A stretch of DNA of 33,354 bases, from positions 1 to 33,354 of the forward strand of contig JAILOK010000052.1 of the NCBI GenBank assembly GCA_024690825.1, given 5' to 3'. The DNA comes from Lachnospiraceae bacterium (GTDB lineage: Bacteria; Bacillota; Clostridia; Lachnospirales; Lachnospiraceae). The notes beneath the pieces are model-generated. The model saw nothing but the letters and a program-made list of their open reading frames with translations. It was not told the origin of the DNA and did no database searches. Made by a program: the position numbers and the translations under genes. Positions 16,366 through 25,816 of the stretch are shown here, piece after piece. The first letter of the stretch is position 1, and each line of letters starts with the position of its first letter.

Positions 16366-19300
16366 ATGTGCAAAATAAAAAATCTGAAAAAAATTCTTTT
16401 TTTAACATTTTTCTTTCTCGGGCTGTCTGTTCTGACTTGTTTTGCGGCGGAGGAGAAACCGGTATTAAATGTATCGGGAGTTGTAAACAGGGGTGTTTCT
16501 GTGGACCCCGTCGAGCAAAAGGATGGCTACAGTGCGGTCCTGTATACCAATACGAACGGCCTGCCGACATCTGAGGCAAATGCCATTACCCAGACGAGTG
16601 ATGGCTTCATATGGATAGGCTCCTATGCGGGACTCATACGCTATGACGGCGAATCCTTTGAGCGTATGGACTCCACCACGGGAGTGTCGAACGTCAGATC
16701 ACTCTATGTGGATGACAAAGACAGGCTGTGGGTAGGCACCAATGATTCCGGTGTATTCATGATGCACCGGGACGAGCTGAAGAACTGGAACAGGTCGGAC
16801 GGACTTGATTCAGCAAGCATCCGGTCGATTTCGCAGGATGTAGACGGGTACATTTACGTTGGCACCACAGAGGGAATTGCCGCAATAGACTCCGAACTGA
16901 ACATTCACATCCTGTCGGACGGAAGGGTTTCCGAAAGCACGATCCATGAGATGAGACCCGCCCCTGACGGCATGGTATACGGACTTTCAACCTCGGGAGA
17001 TATCTTTACCTTAAAGGACGGGGAGATCAAAAACTTCATAGGATCGGACGCATATACCGCCCAGGGTGTGAACAGCATACTGCCCGACCCCGAAAAGCCC
17101 GGATATGTGTATTTGGGTGCCGAGGGTTCGCAGGTTTATTACGGAAATCTCACTTCGGATAATCTGAGATCATTGACCGTGAGGGATATTTCTCCGCTTT
17201 CCGAACTGCAGAGTCTCGAATACCTTGACGGCCAGATATGGCTGTGCGCCCGCGGCGGCATAGGGAAACTTTCGGGAAACGGCGTAAAGGTGCTGACGGA
17301 TGTTCCCATGGACAATTCGGTGGGACATGTGATGACGGATTATGAAGGCAATCTCTGGTTTACATCCATGAGACAGGGTGTCATGAAGATCGTGCCAAAC
17401 CAGTTTGCCGATCTTTTTGCCCGTTATGGTTTAAAAGATGAGGTGGTCAATTCGACCTGCATGTGCGGCGATATGATGTTTGTCGGGACCGATGACGGAC
17501 TGATGGTCATCAAAGACGGGGAGGCGCTGACAAGCCTTCCGCTTAAAGAGGCCGTTACGGCCAGCGGCAGGGACCTGAAAACGAACAATCTCATTGATTA
17601 TCTAAACGGCATCCGTATCCGCTCCATAATCAGCGACAGCAAAGGCAGACTCTGGATATCCACCTGGCGTGACAGGGGACTGGTGCGTTACGATGACGGA
17701 AAGGTTATGACCTTCACTCCGGACAACGGCATGATATCCGACAGGGTCCGTATGGTCCATGAACTTTCCGACGGAACGATAGTTGTGGCAAATACCGGCG
17801 GTGTGAGCCTGATCAACGAAGATAAGGTGATAGGAAGCTATACGGAAAAATCCGGCATCGAGGTCGCAGAGATCCTTACCATAGCCGAAGGGTACAACCA
17901 TGAGCTGCTCCTAGGCTCCGACGGCGGCGGTATATATGTCATAGGAAACGGAAAAATACGTCACATCGGAACGGATGACGGTCTTGATTCGGAGGTCATC
18001 CTGCGCATAAAACGCAGCAGATACAAGGACCTTTTCTGGATCGTCACGAGCAATTCAATTGCCTATATGACACCGGATCTGAAGGTTACGACCGTAAAGG
18101 AATTTCCGTATCCGAACAATTATGATCTGATAGAGAACAGCAAGGGGGACGCATGGATCCTGGCAAGTGACGGAATTTACAGGATATCCGCGGATGAACT
18201 CATCGCAAACAAAGAGATCACTCCCGTGCACTACGGCATGGCAAGCGGCATACCCTATGTGGCTACGGCAAATTCATACAGTGAACTGACGGAGGAGGGC
18301 GATCTTTATATCGCAAGCTCGTCGGGAATAGTGGAGGTCAATATCGAAAAGCCTTTTGAGGATGTGAATGAATTAAAGATGTCGGTTCCGTTTGTGGATG
18401 CGGATTCATCAAGGATCTATCCCGACGCCGAGGGTACATTTACGGTTCCTTCGGACACACACAAACTAACGGTCAACTGTTTTGTTTATAATTATTCATT
18501 GACGGATCCCCAGGTTTCCTATCACCTCGATGGCTTTGACAAGGAAGTAACAACAGTCAGACGCAGCGATCTGGGTCCGATAGATTACACAAACCTGCGC
18601 GGCGGAAGTTATGATTTCGTCGTACAGCTTAAAGATTCCATGGGACGGGGAAGCAGGGAGAAAACCATACACATCGTGAAGGAGAGAGCCTTTTACGAGG
18701 AAACGTGGTTTTATCTCCTGTCGGCACTGAGCCTGATGCTCATCATCTTCCTAATCGTAAGGCTGATCCTGAACAGAAGGATCACGATGCTGACAAGGAG
18801 AGCAGAGGAACAGGGACGCCTCTTTGACCAGACAGCAACAGCTCTGGTAAACGCAATAGATGCAAAGGACAGATATACACACGGACATTCCGCAAGAGTG
18901 GCGGAGTATTCAAAAAAACTTGCATGGCTTTTAGGCAAGAGTGAGCAGGAATGCAAAGAGGTTTATTACGCGGGCCTGCTCCATGACGTCGGAAAGATCG
19001 GCATACCCTTAAACATCATCAACAAAGAAGGAAAACTGACGGACGAGGAATATGAGATAATAAAACAGCACCCGGCTCTGGGCGCGCAGATCTTAAAGAG
19101 CATAAAGGAATATCCTTTCCTGAGCATCGGAGCAAATTATCATCATGAACGCTTCGACGGCAGAGGATATCCCGAGGGGCTTAAGGGTGAAGACATCCCC
19201 GAGATCGCAAGGATAGTAGCCGTTGCGGATGCCTATGATGCCATGACCTCAAGGAGAAGCTACCGTGATCCCATCCCCCAGCAGAAGGTGAGGGAGGAGC

Positions 19301-20445
19301 TCATCAAGGGCTCGGGAACACAGTTCGATCCGGATATCGCAAGACAGATGCAGCATCTCATCGATCTGGATACCGAATATGACATGCAGGAAAAGGAGGA
19401 GATGAAGGAGCTTCACGGAGAGTCCGCGGCGGATAATGAAAACGGGGGAAGTCCTTCCGAGGGTATATTGATCAACGATCACATGGTTGTGATAAGACTG
19501 AAGGTAAGCTATCTTCCCGGCAGGAGGGCCACGGATCCCCTGCCTTCCATGGTGCTCTTTGATTCATTGGATGCAAAGCTTCATACAGATGAGCGCAATA
19601 TAAGGGAACTTCTGTATTTTGAATACGGCAGAATAAGATTTGACGGGGAAACGGAGGTGTCCGGCGCCAGAAAGATGCAGACGAAAAAGGAAACAGGCGT
19701 GGATACAGGTATAGCTTCCGATGATGAATACAGGATCGAGGCTGTCAGGATCAAGGATCATGTGCTTATAAAGACCTTCAGCAAAAAGCAGACAAACGAG
19801 GTCATCATAGCCCTCCCCGACAGCGTCAGGTTTTCCTATATCGGATTTTCATCAATGGACTGCCGCATAAGCAATGTTATGATAGACAGGGCGGAGGAAA
19901 AGACGGAAGCGGGATATATCCCGAGGATCGCCGAGGAGATCAGCTATATAGACGGACCCGAAGGAGATCTGCCCAATGTTCAGATCGACGGATACCGTGC
20001 CGATTCCACGGACGGCATTCTCATAAAGGAAAGCATGAAGATCTCGTTCCACACGATGAGCCTGCCTACGGCTAGACTTGTATGGCATTGCGCATACCTT
20101 GTCATCTTTACCTCCGATAACGGAAAGGTCGACGGGGAGAACTACAGGGAGTATGCCCTCATCAGACCCGACGGAGAATCATGGGAGGACAAGGTTCCCG
20201 CAAAAAATACCCTGACTGTTGAAAAACTGAACAGCTTTAAGGGGTGGGATGCATGGAAGGAAAAGAATAAGGAAGGCTATGACAGTACCGCCAAGATTAC
20301 GAAAAAAGGCGATACGATCACGGTCACGACCGAAAACCTGGGCATATACATCAAAAATGTCACCGAGATTCTCGATGACGCAAAGGATATCTATGTCGCC
20401 ATCACCGGAGACCAGTGCGCGGTAACAAATATCCGGATAGAATGA
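16366..20445 (+). CDS. Propeller sensor fused to HD-GYP domain and an unfamiliar C-terminal domain
   Basis: The product has 1359 aa from ATG 16366, chosen for AAAGGA upstream and because a Sec signal peptide (to about residue 28) then starts properly. Residues about 50-680 hold beta-propeller repeats of the two-component-regulator type (DGFIWIGSYAGLIRYDG, DRLWVGT, GRLWIST). A Y_Y_Y-type beta domain follows (about 695-775), then a transmembrane helix (about 784-804). The cytosolic HD-GYP domain (about 815-1010) has HD at 873-874 and GYP at 934-936 with HHERFDG upstream, so it should hydrolyse cyclic di-GMP. The last 330 residues form a beta-rich domain that I do not recognise. It is shared with the protein at 30980, most visibly in FHTMSLPTARL. 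Propeller/Y_Y_Y sensors usually drive histidine kinases, so the HD-GYP output is unusual. The external ligand is probably a glycan, by analogy only. Confidence 0.9.
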   Translation: MCKIKNLKKILFLTFFFLGLSVLTCFAAEEKPVLNVSGVVNRGVSVDPVEQKDGYSAVLYTNTNGLPTSEANAITQTSDGFIWIGSYAGLIRYDGESFERMDSTTGVSNVRSLYVDDKDRLWVGTNDSGVFMMHRDELKNWNRSDGLDSASIRSISQDVDGYIYVGTTEGIAAIDSELNIHILSDGRVSESTIHEMRPAPDGMVYGLSTSGDIFTLKDGEIKNFIGSDAYTAQGVNSILPDPEKPGYVYLGAEGSQVYYGNLTSDNLRSLTVRDISPLSELQSLEYLDGQIWLCARGGIGKLSGNGVKVLTDVPMDNSVGHVMTDYEGNLWFTSMRQGVMKIVPNQFADLFARYGLKDEVVNSTCMCGDMMFVGTDDGLMVIKDGEALTSLPLKEAVTASGRDLKTNNLIDYLNGIRIRSIISDSKGRLWISTWRDRGLVRYDDGKVMTFTPDNGMISDRVRMVHELSDGTIVVANTGGVSLINEDKVIGSYTEKSGIEVAEILTIAEGYNHELLLGSDGGGIYVIGNGKIRHIGTDDGLDSEVILRIKRSRYKDLFWIVTSNSIAYMTPDLKVTTVKEFPYPNNYDLIENSKGDAWILASDGIYRISADELIANKEITPVHYGMASGIPYVATANSYSELTEEGDLYIASSSGIVEVNIEKPFEDVNELKMSVPFVDADSSRIYPDAEGTFTVPSDTHKLTVNCFVYNYSLTDPQVSYHLDGFDKEVTTVRRSDLGPIDYTNLRGGSYDFVVQLKDSMGRGSREKTIHIVKERAFYEETWFYLLSALSLMLIIFLIVRLILNRRITMLTRRAEEQGRLFDQTATALVNAIDAKDRYTHGHSARVAEYSKKLAWLLGKSEQECKEVYYAGLLHDVGKIGIPLNIINKEGKLTDEEYEIIKQHPALGAQILKSIKEYPFLSIGANYHHERFDGRGYPEGLKGEDIPEIARIVAVADAYDAMTSRRSYRDPIPQQKVREELIKGSGTQFDPDIARQMQHLIDLDTEYDMQEKEEMKELHGESAADNENGGSPSEGILINDHMVVIRLKVSYLPGRRATDPLPSMVLFDSLDAKLHTDERNIRELLYFEYGRIRFDGETEVSGARKMQTKKETGVDTGIASDDEYRIEAVRIKDHVLIKTFSKKQTNEVIIALPDSVRFSYIGFSSMDCRISNVMIDRAEEKTEAGYIPRIAEEISYIDGPEGDLPNVQIDGYRADSTDGILIKESMKISFHTMSLPTARLVWHCAYLVIFTSDNGKVDGENYREYALIRPDGESWEDKVPAKNTLTVEKLNSFKGWDAWKEKNKEGYDSTAKITKKGDTITVTTENLGIYIKNVTEILDDAKDIYVAITGDQCAVTNIRIE

Positions 20446-20455
20446 TAAAAAATAC

Positions 20456-20486
20456 TTGAACAACTACAGGGAAGTTGTGGTAAAAT
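20456..20486 (+). promoter_or_regulatory. Probable promoter of the first chemotaxis receptor
   Basis: TGG-TAAAAT places an extended -10 at 20481-20486. TTGAAC at 20456-20461 could be the -35, although the spacer would be 19 bases. An inverted repeat, ACAACT/AGTTGT (20460-20477), lies between the two hexamers and could be an operator. Confidence 0.45.
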
Positions 20487-20527
20487 CAGAATACACAGGT
20501 GTGATAAATGTGTATTCTGTCTTTTTT
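20487..20527 (+). terminator. Terminator-like hairpin between promoter and start of the chemotaxis receptor gene
   Basis: CAGAATACACA (20487-20497) pairs perfectly with TGTGTATTCTG (20509-20519), followed by TCTTTTTT. It can end the upstream HD-GYP transcript. Because the putative -10 ends at 20486, the hairpin would also open the receptor mRNA leader, 22 bases ahead of the ATG at 20542, so an attenuator or 5' stabiliser role is also possible. Confidence 0.65.
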
Positions 20528-20541
20528 AGGAGGTTTTTATT

Positions 20542-22536
20542 ATGAAACTCAGATCGATCAAGGGGCGGCTGACGCTGGCGGTCGTGATCATCGTCACTGT
20601 GGCGATATTCGTATCGGCAGCCATTATCATTTCACTTATGGGGAAAAATCTGATAAGTGAGGAAAGGACCACCCTTCAGCTTCAGGCTGACAAATATGCC
20701 AATTCCATAAACAGCTGGATAGAGATGGAAAAGGGTTTAAATGACGGAACAGGAAAAAGCATCGAGGCTCTGCCCGATGACGGCATGGATATCGAACATC
20801 TTCAGCCCATCATCACATCCCACGGCAGCGGCCGCGGAGAGCTGCTCAATCTCTACTACGGTACGGAGGACAAGCTTTTCATCCAGCAGGATCCCGAGGC
20901 GGAAACACCTGAAGGATACGATCCGACGGCGCGCGGCTGGTACAAGGCGGCAAAGAGCGCAGGAGGGACCGTGGTCACCGATCCCTACATGGATGTCCTC
21001 ATAGGCGGTATGTGTATCACCATCTCAACTCCGGTATACAGGAACGGACAGCTTCTGGGCGTTGTGGGTGCCGACTTTACGCTTGATACCATTTCGGGAA
21101 TAGTAAACAGCATTCCTTATGAACAGGGTGAGTACGGATTTCTCGTCGATGCGTCCGAAAACTATGTAATGCACCAGAATGAAGCGTTCATGCCCGGAGA
21201 AGATACTGCCACTTCGGTCACATCCGTTCTTCCGGCTTTAGGGTCGCTTGTTACGGATCCCGGAAAGGAAGTGGTTGAGGCAAAGGACTATGACGGAAGC
21301 ACGAAATATTTTGCGACTGGCGTGGTAGAGGGATGCGGCTGGCTTTTGGGTCTTGCAATGCCGAAGTCAAACATGCTCTCAAGCATCACAAAGACCATAC
21401 TGGTCTCAATAATTCTTGTGGTCGTGGCTTTGATACTTTCCACCGTCGTGATGACAACCCTTATCGGAAAGCAGCTCAAACCCCTTGAAAGTATGAAGAC
21501 CTTTATCCGTGAGAATATAGTAAATGAGGGCAGTGAAAAGAAGTATACTTCCGAGGTTCAGGAGATCAACTTCCTCATGGAGGAACTTGAGACCCAGCTC
21601 ATTGATACCATCCACAAGACGAGGGATGAATCCGGCAACATCAGAGAAAAGATGACCGATACGAGCAGCCGTATCCTTGATATCAATAATAACATCGCGG
21701 ATATCACTCTTGCCATGCAGGATACCGGAAGCAATATCGAATCGCAGACGGATAATATCAAGAATATCGACGGCACCTGTGATGTCCTTACATCTGCCGT
21801 TTCCGACCTGACACAGAATACGACGGAAATGAACGAAAGGGCCAAAGAGATAATCGGCCGTGTCGAAGCCATGGTGCCCGAGATCCTTGCCAACAAAAAC
21901 CATGCCGTATCAGTCACAAATGAGTCAAAGCAGAGGCTTGAAAAAGCCATTGAAGGCGCCAAGGTCATCGAGCAGATCGTTGATGTATCAAATGCCATAA
22001 GCAATATAGCGGGACAGACGAACCTCCTTGCGCTCAATGCATCCATAGAGGCTGCAAGGGCAGGCGAGGCAGGCCGCGGATTTGCGGTTGTTGCTGACGA
22101 GATCAACAGTCTCAGCAGCACGACGGCAAATGAGATCACAAAGGTCAATGAGCTCACGGGCAAGGTTACCGAAAGCGTCAGGGATCTTTCCAATGCAAGC
22201 AACGAGATAATCGGATTCCTCAATGATGTGGTATTAAAGGATTATGACAATCTCGAGACGCTGGCCAATAATTACATGGATGATGCCGCCTACTACGGCA
22301 ATGTCAGCGATACCCTCGGAAAGAGCGCAAAGGATCTCGATTCATCGGTAGGTGAGATCACCGGAGTGCTCGAATCCATCAGCAATTCGCAGGAGGTTTT
22401 AAATGATTCGATCCATTCGATAAACGAAAACCTTCAGAATATCACATCGACCAGCGACAATGTATCAAGCCAGACAAAGGAAGTGCTTGAAAGCATTGAA
22501 AGCCTTCAGGATACCATAGGTAATTTCAGGATCTGA
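20542..22536 (+). CDS. Methyl-accepting chemotaxis protein with dCache sensor
   Basis: The product has 664 aa. Transmembrane helix 1 is at about residues 11-33. A periplasmic-type dCache sensor follows, with [13 protein letters not shown] and VVTDPYMD, the usual ligand-pocket landmarks of amino-acid-type dCache domains. Helix 2 is at about 285-309, followed by a short degenerate HAMP-like linker. The long helical signalling domain has its hairpin tip near residue 491 ([20 protein letters not shown]), which contacts CheA and CheW. No C-terminal CheR-binding pentapeptide is present. AGGAGG lies 9 bases before the ATG. The gene is downstream of an HD-GYP gene and closed by two terminator structures. 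The ligand is unknown. Confidence 0.95.
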   Translation: MKLRSIKGRLTLAVVIIVTVAIFVSAAIIISLMGKNLISEERTTLQLQADKYANSINSWIEMEKGLNDGTGKSIEALPDDGMDIEHLQPIITSHGSGRGELLNLYYGTEDKLFIQQDPEAETPEGYDPTARGWYKAAKSAGGTVVTDPYMDVLIGGMCITISTPVYRNGQLLGVVGADFTLDTISGIVNSIPYEQGEYGFLVDASENYVMHQNEAFMPGEDTATSVTSVLPALGSLVTDPGKEVVEAKDYDGSTKYFATGVVEGCGWLLGLAMPKSNMLSSITKTILVSIILVVVALILSTVVMTTLIGKQLKPLESMKTFIRENIVNEGSEKKYTSEVQEINFLMEELETQLIDTIHKTRDESGNIREKMTDTSSRILDINNNIADITLAMQDTGSNIESQTDNIKNIDGTCDVLTSAVSDLTQNTTEMNERAKEIIGRVEAMVPEILANKNHAVSVTNESKQRLEKAIEGAKVIEQIVDVSNAISNIAGQTNLLALNASIEAARAGEAGRGFAVVADEINSLSSTTANEITKVNELTGKVTESVRDLSNASNEIIGFLNDVVLKDYDNLETLANNYMDDAAYYGNVSDTLGKSAKDLDSSVGEITGVLESISNSQEVLNDSIHSINENLQNITSTSDNVSSQTKEVLESIESLQDTIGNFRI

Positions 22537-22539
22537 AAC

Positions 22540-22630
22540 AAAAAGGTGACAGAGGGTGATGGACAGGCAGTGCCTGTCCGCTCAGCACCGACCGGAGCGA
22601 AGCGGAGACCGGTTCTTCTGTCACCTTTTT
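22540..22630 (+). repeat. Composite three-stem repeat, copy 3 of the family, terminator-like
   Basis: The outer arms AAAAAGGTGACAG (22540-22552) and CTGTCACCTTTTT (22618-22630) pair perfectly and match the palindrome at 12916. Between them lie a hairpin of GGACAGGC (22561-22568) with GCCTGTCC (22572-22579) and a second stem, ACCGG (22591-22595) with CCGGT (22609-22613). The whole can fold like a cloverleaf. It begins 4 bases after the receptor stop codon and ends in a T-tract, with a matching A-tract on the left, so it could terminate in either direction. Confidence 0.75.
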
Positions 22631-22639
22631 TTGATTTAT

Positions 22640-22675
22640 GGGCGGACGCATGTTATGTATTGCGACGCCCTTTTT
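22640..22675 (+). terminator. Second intrinsic terminator after the chemotaxis receptor
   Basis: GGGCG (22640-22644) with CGCCC (22666-22670), continued by CGCA (22647-22650) with TGCG (22661-22664), forms an interrupted hairpin followed by TTTTT. It lies in tandem behind the composite repeat. Confidence 0.7.
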
Positions 22676-22692
22676 CGTGGCGTATATGATAC

Positions 22693-22848
22693 TTGAAAGT
22701 GCTCATAGAGACCGGAGCCGTGAGGGCATCCCTGTTCAAGGATATCGTGGCTCAGCTTGAAGATATCTACAAAAAGAACGATCTTGACGATGAAAGAGTC
22801 CTGGCCTACTGTCAGCCCGTATTCAATATCAGAATTCGAAGAGGCTAA
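22693..22848 (+). pseudogene. Gene remnant, possibly the start of an EAL domain
   Basis: An open stretch of 51 codons (TTG at 22693 or GTG at 22699) has normal coding character in a region between genes. Its end reads RVLAYCQPVFNI, which resembles the first strand of EAL phosphodiesterase domains (usually a V/Y-x-x-QP-V/I pattern). The preceding helix, KDIVAQLEDIYKKND, fits the linker before such domains. The frame then breaks; another frame continues with SEFEEAKKR. No ribosome site is present. I infer a decayed fragment of a cyclic-di-GMP enzyme gene. Assignment from such a short piece is uncertain. Confidence 0.4.
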
Positions 22849-22865
22849 AAAAAGGTAATCGGCAA

Positions 22866-22894
22866 TTGAATAAAGTGTATATTTTTGCTATAAT
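22866..22894 (+). promoter_or_regulatory. Near-consensus sigma-A promoter of the second chemotaxis receptor
   Basis: TTGAAT (22866-22871) and TATAAT (22889-22894) are separated by exactly 17 bases, with TG one base before the -10. The leader to the ATG at 22931 would be about 30 bases and ends in AAGGAGG. This housekeeping-type promoter suggests constitutive expression rather than flagellar sigma control. Confidence 0.8.
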
Positions 22895-22930
22895 TATGTT
22901 AGTATCTTTTTTTGTTACAAGGAGGGCGAA

Positions 22931-25000
22931 ATGGCTAAAAAGGGTAAGAAAACTAACGGTAAAAAAGGCGGACTGAACATGCGTATCACGCTGTTGCTTT
23001 TTGCGCTGATACCCATGCTCATAACTGCGGTTACGGTGGGTGTCGTATCTTTGCAGAAGAGTAAGAGCGAGATCAAGGGGTACACCCACGATTCACTTGT
23101 TCAGGTCGTAACGGATGTAGGAAATTCATTTGATACGATAGCGGCAAACAATAAAGAAATTCTGAAAGGTTATGCGACTGCACCGGTCTTAAAGGATGCG
23201 CTCCTTGATCCGGGCAATGAGGAAAAGGCGGCCAAAGCCCAGGAGTTCACACTGGACTATTTCGGGCAGCTTGAGGGCTGGGAAGGTCTTTATCTTGCCG
23301 ACTGGAATTCACAGGTTTTGACGCATCCCAACCCGCCGGTCATCGGCATGGTGCTGCGTGAAGGAGACAAGCTCACATCATTGCAGAATTCGATGCTTTC
23401 AGCTCCCGACGGCGCATTCAATACGGGCATCATGACAAGTCCCGCTTCAGGACAGATCATCATGTCATTATATACTCCGATCATGAATGACGGCGAACCC
23501 ATCGGATTTGTCGGCGGAGCGTTCTATGTACAGAATATCGCCGAGAAGATCTCCGATGTATCAGCGCTTAACTTAAGCAGTGCATATGTTTACTTTGTTG
23601 ATTCCGAAGGCACAATGCTTCATCATCCGGATCCGGAAAAGATCGGAAATCCCGTGGAGAATGCTGCGGTCAAGGGACTGGTGGCAGAACTTGCGGCAGG
23701 AAACAAACCCGATCCTGATGTCATAGAGTACGTATACAAAGGCGCAGCCAAATATGCGGGATATTATATCGGAAATGACAGCCACTATATAGCGGTTCTT
23801 ACTGCGGATGAAAAGGATGTTCTCAAGGGTATTTCAGAACTTCAGAGATACACGCTCATCATCTGCCTCATCTGCATCGTTATCTTTGTGGTAGTTGCTC
23901 TGCTGGTCGAGAGAGTGATCTCCGTGCCTCTTATTGAGATCGCGAAGTCTCTGGATGAACTCAGCACCGGTGATGTTACCGCAGAGTGCAAGGCAAAATC
24001 ACATATCAGAGAAACCGTAAGTATCCTGAATTCATTTAAATCACTGCGTGCCGCACTTTCTAAGTCAATGAATTCAGTCAAGAGGGCAGCGGGCGAACTC
24101 AACAATTCCATCGTAAGCGTGGACGGAATGACCGGACACAATGTGGAATCCATCACCCAGATCAATACGGCCATAAACGAGGTTGCCGAGACCTCACAGA
24201 ATGTTGCGCAGGATGCGCAGATCATGGCTGAAAAGGCGGCCGATCTCGGAGAAAGCATTGACAGGCTTAATGAAAATGTGCAGAATCTTTCGGATGCTTC
24301 ACAGACCATCAAGGATGCCAACAGCGATGCGACAGACTGCATGAGTTCGGTATATAACGGAGCAAATGAATCTGTTGCAGCAATGAAGGAGATCACAGGC
24401 AAGATCAACGAAACGAACTCTGCGATCGCCGATATAGGATCAGCAATCCAGGCCATCGAATCCATCGCGGCCCAGACTAACCTCCTTTCACTCAATGCTT
24501 CGATAGAGGCGGCGCGTGCAGGAGAGGCAGGACGCGGCTTTGCGGTTGTTGCCGATGAGATCAGAAGTCTTGCAGATTCGTCAGCCGAATCGGCCAAGGA
24601 GATAAAGCAGATCATTGAAAATGTCATCGCTCTTTCGAACGGGACTGTCGGCATTTCAAACCGTGTATATGAAGTGATAAGCAAGGAACAGGCCGATATC
24701 GAACAGGCTCAGGAGAAATTCAATGTGCTCTCCGATTCCGTTGAAGCATCGATCCAGGAGATCGAGACTGTCCGTCAGATGGCAGAAAGGCTTGACAGCA
24801 TCAGAGAAGAACTGACCAATACCACGACAGACCTGGGCGCCATTTCAGAGGAACTCGGAGCATCTGCACAAGAAGTTGCGGCTTCCTGCCAGACAGTTAC
24901 GGAAGCATGCTCCGATACGCAGAATTCGACCGGAGAGATGCGCAACATCAACGAAGATATGAGCGAGGCGATCTCATTCTTCAAACTGCCTGAGGAATAA
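22931..25000 (+). CDS. Methyl-accepting chemotaxis protein with Cache sensor and HAMP
   Basis: The product has 689 aa. A Lys-rich N-terminus precedes helix 1 (about 17-41). The extracytoplasmic Cache-type sensor contains [10 protein letters not shown] and later [21 protein letters not shown], typical of the membrane-proximal Cache module. Helix 2 (about 306-330) leads to a HAMP domain ([17 protein letters not shown]). The signalling hairpin tip is near residue 514 ([20 protein letters not shown]). There is no CheR-docking pentapeptide. It differs from the receptor at 20542 in sensor, HAMP and promoter, so the two are not a recent duplication. The ribosome site is AAGGAGG, 6 bases before the start. 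The ligand is unknown. Confidence 0.95.
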   Translation: MAKKGKKTNGKKGGLNMRITLLLFALIPMLITAVTVGVVSLQKSKSEIKGYTHDSLVQVVTDVGNSFDTIAANNKEILKGYATAPVLKDALLDPGNEEKAAKAQEFTLDYFGQLEGWEGLYLADWNSQVLTHPNPPVIGMVLREGDKLTSLQNSMLSAPDGAFNTGIMTSPASGQIIMSLYTPIMNDGEPIGFVGGAFYVQNIAEKISDVSALNLSSAYVYFVDSEGTMLHHPDPEKIGNPVENAAVKGLVAELAAGNKPDPDVIEYVYKGAAKYAGYYIGNDSHYIAVLTADEKDVLKGISELQRYTLIICLICIVIFVVVALLVERVISVPLIEIAKSLDELSTGDVTAECKAKSHIRETVSILNSFKSLRAALSKSMNSVKRAAGELNNSIVSVDGMTGHNVESITQINTAINEVAETSQNVAQDAQIMAEKAADLGESIDRLNENVQNLSDASQTIKDANSDATDCMSSVYNGANESVAAMKEITGKINETNSAIADIGSAIQAIESIAAQTNLLSLNASIEAARAGEAGRGFAVVADEIRSLADSSAESAKEIKQIIENVIALSNGTVGISNRVYEVISKEQADIEQAQEKFNVLSDSVEASIQEIETVRQMAERLDSIREELTNTTTDLGAISEELGASAQEVAASCQTVTEACSDTQNSTGEMRNINEDMSEAISFFKLPEE

Positions 25001-25041
25001 GCAGAAAACTTAATACGATATTTTATATCATGACAACGGTA

Positions 25042-25075
25042 TAAAGAGCCTGTGTTGACCCGCACGGGCTCTTTA
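25042..25075 (+). terminator. Hairpin after the second chemotaxis receptor, weak terminator
   Basis: TAAAGAGCCTGTG (25042-25054) pairs with CACGGGCTCTTTA (25063-25075) with one G-T wobble. The T-tract is short (CTTTAAT), so termination may be partial. TTGACC in the loop and TATAAA at 25080 could form a weak promoter for the next gene, with a 19-base spacer. Confidence 0.5.
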
Positions 25076-25118
25076 ATCGTATAAAAGGAAAACGATCACT
25101 TAAAGGAGGAGACCTATT

Positions 25119-25799
25119 ATGAAAAAAAGGATCATAACCATGATGATGACGGGCGTGATGGTGTTTTCCCTGTGTGCCTGCGGTACGGCAGGTGCAGATA
25201 CAAAAACGGCAGAGCCGGTGCAGGAAAGTGAAGAAACTTCGGCCGATGAAACAAAAGAAGAGGAGAAGGTAACCCTGCCTCCCTATGAATATCCGGGGCC
25301 GGAGCTCTTTTATTCCGTTTTGTATCAGTATCTGATTGATGAACTCTCCGCAAATTACGAGAAGGCCGAAGTCAGCATACCCTGTCCTGTGATAGTTGCC
25401 GAGGATGAAAGCAATAAGGATGATATAATGGTATGGGGTAATTTCTGGATATTTAATTACAACTTAAACGGCGATACCCTCGAATGCGAATCCGGCGGTT
25501 CATATCCCGGAGTCATACATGTGAAGAGCACGGATGAAGGGTACGAGGTTACATCGATGGAAGTGACAGAGGACGGATCCGGATTTGAAAAAAGCGCAAA
25601 AAAGATTTTCGGAGAGCACTATGATGAGTTCATGGGACTCGGAGAAGATGAGGATTACCGTGAGAATATCCGCGCTCAGATCATAGCAAATTATGTGGCT
25701 GCCAATAACCTTTCCATAAAGGAGTATAAGGATTACGGATGGGATCCGGTCGCGCTGCCGGAAGAGAATATTGACAGTTTCTACAGCAAACTTGATTAA
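25119..25799 (+). CDS. Small surface lipoprotein of unknown function
   Basis: The product has 226 aa. The signal peptide ends in a lipobox, L18-C19-A20-C21, followed by an acidic Glu/Thr-rich linker to about residue 55. The remaining 170 residues are a small globular alpha/beta domain, with the pattern YPGPELFYSVLYQYLIDEL, then alternating strands (IMVWGNFWIFNYNLNGDTLE) and a closing helix. I do not recognise the family with certainty. An NTF2-like or similar cone-shaped fold is possible from the order of helices and strands. AAAGGAGGA sits 10 bases before the ATG. It is followed after 17 bases by the glycosidase gene, so it may belong to the same transcript. Confidence 0.8.
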   Translation: MKKRIITMMMTGVMVFSLCACGTAGADTKTAEPVQESEETSADETKEEEKVTLPPYEYPGPELFYSVLYQYLIDELSANYEKAEVSIPCPVIVAEDESNKDDIMVWGNFWIFNYNLNGDTLECESGGSYPGVIHVKSTDEGYEVTSMEVTEDGSGFEKSAKKIFGEHYDEFMGLGEDEDYRENIRAQIIANYVAANNLSIKEYKDYGWDPVALPEENIDSFYSKLD

Positions 25800-25816
25800 A
25801 AAATAAGGAGATGTGT

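Noticed and set aside
21558-22223. 221-codon minus-strand open frame
   Set aside because: It is antisense to the signalling domain of the first chemotaxis receptor, with the same artefactual composition.
23842-24684. 280-codon open frame on the minus strand
   Set aside because: It lies wholly antisense to the second chemotaxis receptor. The Ser/Ala/Leu-rich composition is what the reverse of its Ala/Glu-rich coiled coil would give, and no ribosome site is present.
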